DNA of 64,000 bases from Diadophis punctatus similis (lineage: Eukaryota > Chordata > Lepidosauria > Squamata > Dipsadidae). Shown here one piece after another: positions 1-31,700 of the stretch (the first letter of the stretch is position 1; each line of letters begins with the position of its first letter). A model generated the notes under the pieces. It was not told the DNA's origin. It searched no databases and saw nothing but the letters and a program-made list of their open reading frames with translations. The position numbers and the translations under genes were made by a program. The DNA is taken from positions 223,123,434 to 223,187,433 of the forward strand of contig JALIGW010000001.1 in NCBI GenBank assembly GCA_023053685.1, in the 5' to 3' direction.

Positions 1-235
1 AAGATGATTAAAGTCCTGAGGATATAAATGTATGAAGAATGGTTGCAGGAAATGGGTTTGGCTAGTCTAGAGAGAAAAAGGACTAGTGGGGACATTATAA
101 CAGTATTCCAGTATTTGAGGGGTTGCCACAAAGAAGACTTATTTTCTTATTTTCCAAAGCACCAGAAGGCAAGACAAGAAACAATGGATGGAAACTAATC
201 AAGGAGAGAAGCAATCTGGAATTAAAGAGAAACTT
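1..235 (+). repeat. CR1 LINE 3' fragment
   Basis: Related to the better copy at 54297-54725: the words for 'GTTGCAGGAAATGGG', 'CAGTATTTGAGGGGTTGCC' and 'CAAGGAGAGAAGCAA' recur in the same order. Decayed, with internal gaps. Bases 240-290 then look like the end of a hAT element of the type at 18860. Confidence 0.6.
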
Positions 236-536
236 TAATGCATCTGGCCCGCGGGCCAGGAGTTTGACAGTCCTGCTTTAGGCATTGCTTGAATAAGGTG
301 TCTTCATTACCAAGACACTTATGAGTATTGTACCCAGGTCAATCTTTTTCATGGCTTTGGGATAAGTTAAAGGCAGTATCATGGGAACATATCAGGAAGA
401 GATAAAGAGTATGTCAAGTCATATTTCTGCCACAGCAATTTGCAAATGGGGAGAAGACCTAAATAACTGACTGCAGGCCTCAATCATTTCTCATCTTGCA
501 GGAGAAGACTGCAAAATACCGGTAGTTCCTACTCAC

Positions 537-19597
<19,061 letters not shown>

Positions 19598-20199
19598 GAT
19601 GCTGCATAAAACAAAGGAAAAGAAGAACAGAATGCAACAGAATGTTAAAGAAATATTTTGTTTTCAGATGGGAAAATCAGTTGTGTAGTTCCTCAGCCAC
19701 GCTCTCAGATTTTTAGTGAAGAAGTCAAACATGATTTTTTGTTTTCTGATTTTTTTTGTTTTCTTATCTTGATTTGATTTCTACAGTTAGCAAGTAACAA
19801 AGTAAGTAATAACACTACAATTTTTCTATAGGAGAGCACAAGTGAACAGTGTCACCATTTTTAAGAAGCCCACAATCACACAGATAACAGAAGACTTAGT
19901 TAAATTCTAGCTAGTTGTTTGGGGGGGGGGGTGTTCATTTTCTTGACAATTTCTAGCTTATCTGAAAAACTTAAGGGAAAGAACCACAGAGGAACCAAAT
20001 GCAGCGCTGAGTAAAAACTAACTAATGTGTCCTACAAACTTTAAAAAAAACACTTTTTTCCTCCTTTCACCTATAAATAAATATTTCCCCCTTTCCATTA
20101 ATAACAATAAAGGTAGGTTTCTGATAACAAGAAAAAAGAATCAATTCCTCCGCAAGAGACAGCACGCATTTACAACAACATACCCCACTTGAACAACAG

Positions 20200-20450
20200 T
20201 CAACACCTGAGCCAAACACACAAGTCGCCTCCCGCGAAATGTGGGCGTGTGCTCGCTGCGCCGCTGGAAACGATCTCCGGCCGCGTCTCATCTCCGATAG
20301 TTTCCTTGATTCCCCCCCCCCTCTCTAAATTAAAGCGCCCCACTAAAGCCGCTCTCCTCCACGTTTAAACCCAAGGATGGAAAGGAAAGGAAGAAGAGCC
20401 ACTGAATTTGTCCGGTCAGGCTGCAGGTGGGTTCGTGTCAGGTTCCTTAG
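20200..20450 (-). promoter_or_regulatory. Candidate promoter/5' UTR of INCENP minus copy
   Basis: A CpG-enriched patch about 0.6 kb upstream of the minus-copy start codon contains an E2F-like CATTTCGCGGGAG (minus strand, about 20228-20241) and other CG-rich words, unlike the AT-rich flanks. No TATA box or clear 5' exon donor was identified. The call rests on composition and position only. Confidence 0.35.
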
Positions 20451-20472
20451 GAGCAGGAGTGGGGTGTCTAAT

Positions 20473-20580
20473 CTTGGCAACTTTTAAGACTTGTGGACTT
20501 CAAGTCCCAGAATTCCTCAGCCAGTATGGCTGGCTGAGGAATTATGGGACTTGAAGTCCACAAGTCTTAAAGTTGCCAAG
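20473..20580. repeat. Foldback element related to the 62237 palindrome
   Basis: Arms CTTGGCAACTTTTAAGAC and its complement surround CTCAGCCAG-TATGG-CTGGCTGAG. It shares the GGACTTCAAGTCCCAGAATT-type core with 62237-62371. A half copy is at about 16190-16280. It lies in the promoter interval between the two INCENP genes. Confidence 0.65.
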
Positions 20581-21258
20581 GTTGGAACACACACACCCCG
20601 CCTTAGAGGGGCTTTGAAGTCAGATCAAAGCAATGGCTGGCCTCGGGGGACAAAGGAAAAACCAACAGATGTTATAAAACCTGCTCAGGAAGGAGTTGCA
20701 ACTGGCGACGGCACTCTCTGTAACGTCTTTAGGAAGCTGCCTGCTGATACCTATCGAGGCGTTGCGCTCCCTCGTCACATAACAAAAGAAGGTGCACTTC
20801 GCTTGCTTTTGCCGGATTCCTGTTTTCGTCCGCACCCCATCCCGTCTGAGAAAGGAGGCGTTTGTCGCCTTTTTTTCTGCGCACTTTCTCAATTAGGTGG
20901 GGAAATTGCAGAGTTATTTTGAGAAGGGAGTTGCCGCTCCTTCTTACCCTCCTTAAGTGCTTTCTCTTGGGTTGAACTAGGGGAGCAACGGCTTGAAAAG
21001 CGAGCTAGGGATGGCGGTGCTTACTGTAAGGGGTAAGTAGGTGGTCGTGGCTGTTCTCTAAAAAGATAATGGGGACCTGAGTTAGTTGGAGCTTGGCGGG
21101 AAGCCCCAAGGAAATTTCCTGGGCTGTAGGATCGAATTAGACTTAAGTTTTTTTTTAATGTAGTGGAAAGCAGGAACAAGAGACTTCCCTATTGTTGCCA
21201 AAGGAGCCTCAAGAATAATAGGTCCAGAGACTCAACAGAAGTTGAATTCAACTTGCAA

Positions 21259-22027
21259 TACAGGTAGTCCTCAACTTGTGACCACAATAGAGCCCAAAAT
21301 TTCTGTTCCTAAGTGAGACAGTTAAGTGAAATTTGCCCCAACTTATGACCTTTCTTACCATAGTTATTAAGTGACCTACTGCAGTTGTTAGTATTGTTAG
21401 GTGTTAAGTGAAGTGTTAACTATTGTTAAGTGAATCTGGCCTCTCCATTGACTTGGCTTGTTAGAAGAGTACAAAAGATGATCACATGACCCCAGACACT
21501 GCAACAGTAATTTATTTATTTATTTGTTTGTTTGTTTGTTCTTATAGGCCGCCCAATCCCGCAGGACCCAGGGCGGCGTACATCAGAAAGAGAGAACAAT
21601 CAATAAAAACACAGTAATGACAATTTTAAAAAGATTACAAAAGTTAAAACCAATCATCCATCATACATGGGGGAATTGATATCTATTTCACCCCGCCTGC
21701 ATGAAGAGCCTTGTTTTCACGGTTTTACGGAAGGCCAGCAGGGTGGGGATAGTCCGGATCTCTGGTGGGAGTTGGTTCCAGAGAGACAGAGCTCCCACAG
21801 AGAAGGCTCTCCCCCGTGGTCCCACCAACCGGCATTGCCTGGTTGATGGGACTTGGAGGAAACCAACTCTACATGCCAGTTGCTAAGCGTCCAAATTTTG
21901 TTCAATTGACTGTGGGGATGCTGCAACCATTGTAAGCATGAAATATGGTCATAAGTCACTTTTTTCAGTGCTACTGTAACTTTGAATGGCACTAAACAAA
22001 TGGTTGTTAAATCGAGGACTACGTGTA
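21259..22027. mobile_element. TA-flanked foldback MITE, second copy, interrupted by a LINE
   Basis: Opens TACAGGTAGTCCTCAACTTG and closes TCGAGGACTACGTGTA. A LINE fragment (about 21509-21880, reverse orientation) splits it; both halves match the family. Confidence 0.7.
21509..21880 (-). repeat. LINE ORF2 C-terminal fragment, reverse orientation
   Basis: The minus strand reads the family peptide (GPTNRHCL region, LWELCLSG, LPPEIRTIPTLLAF-type words) seen at 50230, 51680 and 63720. The tail points left, into TTTATTTATTTATTTG. Inserted in a TA-flanked MITE. Confidence 0.7.
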
Positions 22028-22324
22028 ATTTTCCCTTATACCCAAGGCGCTTATGAGCCTTCCTCCTGTTGAGGAGGACAAAGAGTGAAGAGTCAAAGCA
22101 AGGACATGACTGAAAAGATGATCAAATCCCACATGTAAAACACAAATCTCCTGGAAAAACTGATGTGGCCATAAGAGCCTGGTTGTAATCATGGTTGAGG
22201 GAGAGAGAGCTTTTAGACACTTTGCAGAGTAAGTCCAGCAGGACTATATACTAGGTAAAAATACATTGGAAGTAATTCCCAGTGTGTTCATGAGACTTAC
22301 TTCAAAATGGTTATCTATTGAATA

Positions 22325-22830
22325 GTAAAATGTTTATGGAGATTCTCAGTCATCCAGGTCATGGTTGTCCCAAAGGTGCTTTTTCAAGGGGCAACTGGAT
22401 TTTCTGGTTTTTCTTTGAAGACGTTTCGCTTCTCATCCAAGAAGCTTCTTCAGCTCTGAGTGGATGGTGGGGAATGGAAGGATTTATATTCCTTGCAGAC
22501 ATCAAACAGCCCTCTCAACTGGGGGAGAGGAGGGATACAACATCATCTATTTCTGGTCTACAATAGTCCTTTCAGCAGTTCCAAGAAGGTTCCACACATT
22601 TGCACTACTCAGGCGATTCTGAGGATAAACCTCCAAGGGGCCTCAACTACTCTATAAAAGAATGCAAATGACCATCTGTCTGCAAGGAATATAAATTCTT
22701 CCATTCCCCACCATCCAGTCAGAGCTGAAGAAGCTTCTTGGATGAGAAGCGAAATGTCTTCAAAGAAAAACAAAATCCAGTTACCTCTTGAAAAAGCATC
22801 TCTGGGACTATTGGATAGCACTTCTTCCTT
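22325..22830. repeat. Long inverted repeat (unclassified family)
   Basis: Arms of about 120 bp (22377-22501 and 22677-22800) are inverted copies carrying AGAAGCTTCTTGGATGAGAA. A single-arm relative is at 30205-30345. No transposase or clear target duplication was seen. Confidence 0.6.
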
Positions 22831-23379
22831 GACTCATAGTGCAAAAGTTTCATTGTTTCTGCCTTTGATTTTCCTGTTTCTTAGAAATGCCATTTTTAAA
22901 TCAATCTATTAAAAGATTTCATTTTTTATTTCTGCGTTATCAGCTACAACCATGTCACACACGTTGTGTATATAACCAGAAATCTGACAGTAACACATAC
23001 TATTCCGAGTAACATATTTTTCCCACGAAAAGCGGTTTGCCTTTTAATAAGATTTATTAGTCGGAAAAGAAGCTACAAGAGTCTTGGTATTATTATTTTT
23101 TGCTACTGAAGACTAACAAATTAAATCTTGCCAAGAAAACTCTAGAAAGTAGTCCAGGCAATCGCCAGGAGTCAATGTTGACTCGAAGCCACAGCACGGC
23201 TTTCCTGCAACGATTTTGTACTGCAATTAATGAGATTGCATCGGCTAGTAGGCATTCCGCGCTTTACCCCTCTGCTTCCAGCAGGCGCCCTCGCACGCAG
23301 TTCCTTTTCCTCCAGATGACACGGAACCTCTCCTCCGGAAAGCGTGGATCTGCCGCTGGGGCGTTCTTCTTTCCCTTAC

Positions 23380-23460
23380 TCGGCCAATAGCAATCCCCGC
23401 CTTTAAAAACTCCGCTTGTGATTGGACCTCTGGCAGTGTGACGCTCTTTGAAATTTGTAG
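23380..23460 (+). promoter_or_regulatory. Likely INCENP plus-copy core promoter: paired CCAAT boxes and CHR-like element
   Basis: Within a CpG-rich stretch (about 23250-23620), CCAAT lies at 23384-23388, an inverted CCAAT (ATTGG) at 23421-23425, and TTTGAA at 23447-23452. CCAAT boxes spaced 30-odd bases apart upstream of a CHR (TTTGAA) are the known layout of NF-Y/DREAM-controlled G2/M genes, the class INCENP belongs to. The transcription start is probably within the next 100 bases; the 5' untranslated exon and its donor were not fixed. Confidence 0.55.
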
Positions 23461-23999
23461 CGGGCGCCACAAGTGGTGCTGTTTTACCGATGTTCCTGCC
23501 GCGGTAGTTGCTGGAAGAAAGAAAGGCTGGCGGTTCGCTCGGATCTGTGCCGGGTCCGGAGGAAACGGGCTGCCCCTCCGCGGGAGCGGTGAATGAGCGA
23601 GCGAGCGAGCTTTCATGAAAGAAGGACGATCGGTGTCTGTCTGGCTCTTTGATCGTCAGACGGTGGGGACAGTGGTGGGTTTTACAGCCTTCAAGGTTTC
23701 ATTTTTCTCTCGGTGGATTCAGTGGCGAGTAACGGTCAATATGGAGTGCGTGGTTTCGGTTAGGAATAATAATTGTAGTCCAATATCGCTAGGGGATTTG
23801 AAAGGCGGGTTTTGAAAGGAGGCTGATATCTGAAGTCTGGATTTGCACAGCGCGCTTAACTTGGTTGACGAAATAATCCGCTTTACATTTGCATGATGCG
23901 TTGAATTGTAAATTCGTAAAAACCACGCAAACGGCTACTGGGACCCCATCCTGAATTGTAGATATACTGTATAACCAAATTTACACTGAACCAAGTTTG

Positions 24000-25550
24000 C
24001 ACGTGCAAATATCGCATCTAGATCTAGCTTGATTGGTTTTGTGCAAAAACAATCTCGGGGCTGTTATTCCACCCTAAATGTCTTCCCTTCCAAATGGTCT
24101 GTAAGGTGGAAAAGAATATGAGGAAGTACCTGCTTCTAATGAGATTAGCCCTGAAAGATGTTTTGATGGGTTCACTTTTAAGTTTTTGGCCAGGTTTTTT
24201 TTTTGTTAAGATGGACATCTTTCAGAACACCACATTATTATATTTAAAATTTCAGCTCCTAGTAATTAGGATTCCATACCAATCAGTTATCAGCTCAGCC
24301 AGTTAAGTCATATTTTGCTTCATTTGGACCACTTGTATGATCAACTAAGTTGCTGAAATCTCAAATCTGTGTTTTAAATATTCTATTGCAAAAGTTGACT
24401 TGTACTGTTTTTGAAGGCTTTTGTTTGGCCAGGCTTTTTGCTGATAATCTGTTCTTGTTTGAGCTGTTTGTAGTAAATTGCATTATTTGCTCTGGGATTT
24501 GGTTTATAGATCAGGAAACAAATTGATTTATAATATATAGGAAATAAATGCCACATTGTATAAGTAAATTGTTAATGTCTCTTAATTTTATCTTTAGTTA
24601 TATTTGTGTCCTATAAGCCAATTTTGGCAGCAAGATTAAAGAATGAGTTACAGCAGAAATTTTCAAGCTCTGCAGGTTGAGTTGTATCTTTGGGGGTTAC
24701 AATCAACTTACAAAGGTGATAGGGACACGCGGGGGGGGGGGGAGACCATCCATGTGCACCAAGAGAGAGTGCTGTCAAAATGTATTCTGGAAAGCAGAAT
24801 ATTTGTTTTTTCGCCAGCCATACGTCAAATGAAAATAATAGTTTCATTTCTTGGGGAAGCAGTCAGTTTGTTTTAACATTTTAAGAAGTTGCAATTCGAC
24901 AGCATTTGAAAACCGGAGTAAATTATACAGTATATATTTTATAGTAAACGTTATCTAATTTGGTACGCAACACATATTGACATGAAAATTTTGTGCTGAT
25001 ACTCATTGTTTGTTTGGTACTAATGTACAGGCTAGAACTTGTCATTGTCTGCTGCCTTGTGATTCACTATATTATTGCTTATGGGAAAAATGTGTTTGGT
25101 ACTCATTGTTTTTGAGGCTCATCTGCCTTCCAGAAGGAATTAACAGTGAATACCAAGGTACCACTGTACATTTAAAATTGATAAATGTATTTATAGACAG
25201 ATTTTGGTTTTAAGGTTACTGCAGCTTGGATGTTTCTGGGGGAAAATAATATCAAAGATGATTAAGTATTTTACAATCATTAGGGTTTATTTATTTAAGC
25301 ATTTAAATGGTCGCTTAACTAAGACTATGGGATTCTGGATAGTGAACACAAGAAAAAGAATGTAACATAATTAACCAAAAATAAAACAAGCCTTCAAGGT
25401 TACTACACAATAACATGGTGATTAGAATTATAAGATTATATGGAATTTGAGAAAAGGTTACTTTTTGCAACTTTACATTGAAAAATGCAATTTACAGCAT
25501 GTTAAAATGGCAATCTTACTTTTCTCTGACTATCCAACAGTTATTTGTTG
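24000..25550. other. No gene seen
   Basis: First intron and leader region of the plus INCENP. AT-rich, one G-run near 24730, no recognised exon or intact repeat. Confidence 0.5.
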
Positions 25551-25560
25551 TGTTTTGCAG

Positions 25561-25705
25561 GCTAAAATATGTTGAATATGCTGAATCGTATGGCATTAGA
25601 AGAGGAGACAAATAAAAAGCTCACAGAACTTATTCAGGATGTTCATAATACAAATTTTATATGGATGGATGAGATTCTTGAAGAAGCTATCAAGATGTTT
25701 AAGAG
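25561..25705 (+). other. INCENP: INCENP plus copy: first coding exon, divergent CEN-box segment
   Basis: The acceptor TTTTGCAG ends at 25560 and the donor GTAAGA starts at 25706. The exon opens with eight untranslated bases that include an in-frame TAA, which fixes the ATG at 25569. The coding part is 137 nt, exactly the length of the corresponding minus-copy exon. In INCENP this segment forms the three-helix bundle with Survivin and Borealin. Here the usual PIHLLELC-type opening is replaced, while the W-x-x-E-I-x-E-E-A pattern survives. Confidence 0.85.
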
Positions 25706-28657
25706 GTAAGAACTAACAAATTGCTAGAAATGGTACTAAAATGTGGGTTTTTTTCTACCTACCCATCCAAACAATAATAACTCTTCAATCTCAAATTCTT
25801 AATGTAAATCTTTATAAACAATAGGAGAAAATCATTGAATACAGGAAATGATTTTATCTATATTCAATTTAAACATATATAAAAGTAAGTAGTTTTGGTC
25901 CTGGCACTTTATCCTAACTCCTAGTTATTGTATTTGGTCATTTGCTTCTAATTTTCAAAAAAGGTGCTAACACACCAAACTACACCAACCAGCAGCCTTC
26001 ATGGAAACAGATCTCCAATTGGCTCAATTGTTCAACCATTATAGTATGAATTAGGGGTTTTTTTTGTTTTTTTTTTTTTAAGAAAATGATCAACCTTCCT
26101 GTACTGAACAAAACTGTGAATCTGAACTATTAAATTAGTATCAGTAAATATCCTAGCAAAAATTGACAGGATTTTTAATAAAGGCACCTATCAAATATGG
26201 TTAAATTGTTATTTCTTTTGTCAAATAGTAGCTTTGATGGAGAACCAGTGCTAATGCCAAAAACCCCATCTCAGAAAAATCGTAGTAGAAAGAAACGTCT
26301 CTCTTCTCTTAAGAATGATCAACTTGCCACAAGAAGGTAGGATTTTGTTTCATGTTTGAATCTATGCGAATGTTTGGATTATATGTATAATTCCAGTTGA
26401 TATTTGGATTCAGTCTACTTGAACTGTCTCACCCCAATGAGATTGGCCTGCCCCACCCGCGGCAGCAAAGGGGGCATCCGATTGATTCCCACGCGCCTCC
26501 AACGCTTAAGACATGGCTCTGCCAGATGGCTTGGAGAACCGAGCCAAGGTGGCGCAGTGGTTAAATGCAGCTACTGCAGGCTACTCCAGCTGACTGCTAG
26601 TTCAGCTGTTCAGCTGTTCAAATCTCACTGGCTCAAGGTTGACTCAGCCTTCCATCCTTCTGAGGTCAGTAAAATGAGGACCCAGATTGTTGGGGGCAAT
26701 ATGCTGGACTCTGTAAACCGCTTAGAGAGGGCTGTAAAGCACTATGAAGCGGTATATAAGTGCGACATTTCGCTCCTGGTGGGCCATTCATGAGTTTTAG
26801 CCAAATAGAAGAAAAAAAAAACCGGACAGTTTTTCCTTGGGATGAACGGCCCCAAATAGGACTAGGATACGTTCTTTTATTAGGTTCAAACAAAGGAAGG
26901 ATAGACATGATTACATCAAAACACACATGGTAAACTTAGTCCAATGATAATGTTACAGCGTGGCAAACTCACCCCCTTTACAGGGGGGAATGAGTGGGAG
27001 ACAGGTACAGAGTGGGGGTGATTAATGCATCTCACTAATTGGTATCTGTCAGGCACTGCTCGCATTCCAATGTCCATTGGAGTTGATAATTTCCAGATAC
27101 AGGGAGGGCTGTGCTGGGCTTTCTAGCACTTAGGCTGACAAAGGTCAGGATGTGAGCTTTTGAGGAATGTCAGTATCTCTGTACCTGACCCTAAAACAGT
27201 GTGTTAGCTTACAGCAAACAGGCTAATACTTTTTTCACGTGTGAATCAAAAAGGGCAAATACAATGCATTTTGTTACAAGGATATAGTATACATATAAAA
27301 CAATATTGCAACATATAAGTCTAAGTGCTATTGCTAACCAATGGGGGAGCTTCGCACTAGATTTAGTTGACTAATTAAAATCTAATCCCACCTCCCCATC
27401 TGTCCAGCTCCCTCTTTTGCCCATCTTTTCTTAATGATTTTATCAGCTGTGTTATTTATAATTGATGGTTTTAATGTTTTTATGTTGTAAGCTTTTCCCC
27501 CCCCCCCCAATCATTGGACACAAGGTGGGCGGCAAACAAATTGCATAATAAATAAATGTGGAAAATGTTAGGAGTACCTAGAGTGAACTGAATATCTTTA
27601 TCATTTGGGAATGGTTTACAAACTATTAACTAAAGTACAAAACCATTTTTAATGGGACAGCTTATGGCTTACAAGACATAGACACAGTACCTATCGTCAT
27701 CTGTAAATAAGCATATTATGATCTCATAATTAATAGATTCAGTCCTTGCTCTCAAATCCCTCTCCTGTCAGATACTAGGATGAGCTGTCCAGATGGATGG
27801 TGGGAACAGGAGCAGAATCTTGGTGTACCTGTAGAAATCCCCATAGATAGAAATTTATTGTTATGGACCGTTCTGAATATTTAGCATAATGGTATTCTAG
27901 GTGAGGTCATTGATCCACTGATTTGAAGTCTCCCTATTACTCCGGAGAAAGAGAGATGCACACTTACCATTGCACATAGATGGTGAGGAGGTGGAGAGGG
28001 TTAGTAGTTTTAAATTTCTGGGTACTTATATCTCAGAAGACCTCTCATGGACTATGAATGTTAATATGTTTGTGAAGAAGGCTCAGAAGAGGCTGTACTT
28101 CCTGAGAATGCTCAGGAAGATAAATCTATCTCAGCATCTACTGTTGTCCTACTATCGCAGCACCATTGAGAGTGTCCTGACATATGGTATTCTAGCATGG
28201 TATGGGAGCAGCTCTGCAGCAGACAAAAAAGCTCTACAGAGAATCATTACAACTGTCCAGAATACCATTGGGCTCCAGCTACCAGCCCTGGACGATATCT
28301 TTGCATCTCGCTGTTCTAGGAAGTTGCACAATATTCTCAGAGACTCTTCTCATCCTGCTTACAATCTTTTTGGATTGTTGCCTTTTGGCAGAAGATACAG
28401 AACAATTAAAACTTGGACCACATGCTTTCTGAACAGTTTTTATCCCAGAGCTATAATTGCACTTAATAATGAATTAAAGGGTCACCATCAGTGAGCTGTT
28501 GGATAGTATTACTTGGTCCGTTGTATGGGTGTTTGAGTGGTTCAGGTTGGGGAATTCGTGGCGGGTGGGGCGTGTTTTTAGGGATTGCTATGTGTGTTGG
28601 GACTGGTCTTGAATTTCGTTGTATAGTGTACTGTGTGTATACGTACAATGACAATAA

Positions 28658-28740
<83 letters not shown>

Positions 28741-31700
28741 AGTTTTCAAGATTGGAATCTGCCTACGATAACCTCTGACTGACATAGGGTTCCCCCCCCC
28801 CTCATTTAATTCAGTTGTAACCAATTTTAAAGATGCTTGACTGATGTACTAAAAGATCTGCGGTGTGTTTTTGGTTGCATGAGACAGAAGATCTTTGGAA
28901 GATCCAGCATTTTATTTCTTTATCCCTGTCCTCTTTATAAATCTTGCAGAGCAACCAGTCCTATTTTTTTTAAGTGGACATGGTGAGAAAAATCAAGAGA
29001 CTTAAAATTATATGGATTATAGATTCTTAATGAAATAAGCTCATTTATCATAGGAACAATAAGCCAAATAGATATAATGCTTGGGGATAAGAAACAACTT
29101 GCCACAACCTCTGAAGACAGACTTAGTAAACTTGTGCAGGCTAGTTTAGATCTTTGGAATTTTGAGCCTGCCTGAGATGCATGGGCCAGGAACTCCGCTT
29201 GTGTTCTTGCATGTCTGTGTGTTCTTTTGTTTGTAAGGAGCTTGAAACTATGCATTCCTACATTGGCACAAAAATATGTGCAGTCTCTCTGCAGTGTTGA
29301 AAAGAAAAAACCCTGTGAAGTTGGCATAGATACTTAGGCAAGATAAGCAGCATACAAGTCTAATAAATAAATAGCACAACTTATGTGTCTTTACTGTTGT
29401 TCTGTTTCAATTATATGGAACTGTTTCTTGACTATCAATGGAGCTGGTCATACATTAAAACATGCAAAATAAGATGATAATTGAAGGCTGCATTCATCTC
29501 TTTAATAAAAGCATATGAAATACAATGACCCCGATGAGCAAGAATTGCTGTATATAGGATAATAGCTTATTATAGGTTATTTTTAGATGTAAAAATTTGG
29601 AGGAAATGTGAACTGATTCTAAGGAACTCAATAGTCACAGAGCTTTTAAAATATTTCATTTGCTCACAAAAATCAAACTCAGCCTCCCAAATAAGTGGTT
29701 TTCATTACCATTGTACAATAGCCAGTTTCCTTTAGGCAACAGATTTGAAAAGTAGTGTGCTTTCGACAAATAGGCATTTCAAAATGATGCTTGGAATTAT
29801 GATTCAAAGTTGCTGCCCAACTTACATAGGGATATAGTAAGAGGCCCCCCCCAGCACATTTCCAATTCTGATCTAGCCAATTTTTGATCTTGATTTTTTC
29901 CCCCTGGCTTTTCTTTTTCTCTCTCTGCCAAATTTGATCCAGTTATGTGCTGTTTGGGAAGAGTTGGCCCGCTGACCAACAGAAAGATGGCCAGACTCTA
30001 CATAATTTTTTCAAACATACTATTTGGTTCATAAGTATAAAATGGATTTTTAGTGATACCAGATATGTGCTGCAGAAATATGGATCACCACTTAGATGGA
30101 AACAAAGGGATACAGAAAATGCTTAGCATGGTAGTCATCTGGGTGTTTGCAGTTCTGATTACTTCATTGTATCTGTTGGATGTATTGCTAAAGGTCTTCA
30201 GAGTATGTCTATGGAGATTCTCAGTCATCCAGGTCATGGTTGTCCCAAATATGCTTTTTCAAGAGGCTCTGGAACTGGACTTTCTGGTTTTTCTTTGAAG
30301 ACGTTTCACTTCTCATCCAAGAAGCTTCCTCAAGTCTGAGTCTATGATAGTTTGACATTAGGTAACATTAGGTAGGACTGGGAGAATCTTTGAAGGAATG
30401 TTCAGCTTTGACAGATATTTGAATGAAGAACCTCTTTGGAAACTTCCTCAAAATATTGGGAACGCTTCTGAAGACAACTCAGAAACTGCAGTTGTTACAC
30501 AGTGCTGGTGCTAGATTACTAATCAAGGACCTTTCAAAAGTAATGCCCATCTTGTGGTTGTCACACTGATTACCAGGCTTCAGTACTCCATTCAAAATGT
30601 TGGCTCTTAGAAAGCCCTATATGGCATGGTATTCAGATATATCAGGGAGTGCCTTATGAAGTATGAGTCTATGTGACAAGTCCGAACATTGAGGAAGATT
30701 TTGTAAGGACTTTACCCTCCCTTGAAATCTGGAGTAGAAAACAGGTATTCTTGGTAGTAGTCTCTATACTACACATAGGGATTGCTATGTGTGTTGGGAC
30801 TGGTCTTGAAGCGTTATGTGAATTTCGTTGTATGGGTGTACTCTGTATATACTTACAATGACAATAAATTATTATTATTATTACACATTATGGAAGACAA
30901 CATGTTTGGCTCATGCTCTCTTGTTCAGAAAAATTCTTAAATATTTTAGTGTACTCTCCATGCCCAGATTATTTGCCATTATTATTATTTATTATAAAAT
31001 ATTATTGTGTTTTTAATGCTTGGGATGATCTGTTTTTTTTGTTTGCTTCCTGTTCATTGCCTAGAGTTGCTCAGATTGGGACCATCTAAATATTCTGAAA
31101 GGCAGCTAATATATTCACTCTAATCACAAAGCATGCAATGGCTAATGAAATGCCTTCTGAGCCGAGCTGCTTGCCAAAAAGGGAGGACATTTAGGGATTT
31201 GCAAACACTACTCAGTGACCATTAGCCCTTCTAAAAGAAGGCAGCTTCTTAGAGCTCATTGATTAGGTAGAGTCTGCCTACTAGATTATGTAATACTAAA
31301 TGGCTTTTATATTTATGATGTGATTAATTTCTTTAGAATTTTCTGCTCAGGAAAATAGTGTTCACCATGATTTCGAGGAAATGTTTTAAAGATTGGCTTT
31401 ATTTTATTTTGAGCGCAGCAGTTAGAGTGCAGTACTGCAGGCCACTTTAGCTGACTGATCAGCAGTTCAGCTGTTCAAATCTCACTGGCTCAGGGTTGAC
31501 TCGGCCTTCCATCCTTCCGAGGTAGGTAAAATGAGGACCCAGATTATTGGGGGCAATATAAATATACATTGCTTACTGGTGTAAACCGCTTAGAGAGTTC
31601 TTGCACTATGAGGCGGTATATAAGTCTCACAAATAAATAAATAAATAAATAAATAAATTTTTATTTATTTATTTGTATCCCACCAAAGGTTGCTCTCTAA

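Noticed and set aside
20491..20922. 143-codon plus-strand frame in the interval between INCENP genes
   Set aside because: Begins inside a foldback repeat, no recognisable domain; chance openness in GC-richer promoter DNA is more likely.
27970..28494. 174-codon frame as a possible host gene
   Set aside because: Recognisable LINE ORF2 C terminus followed by a LINE tail and (ATT)n.
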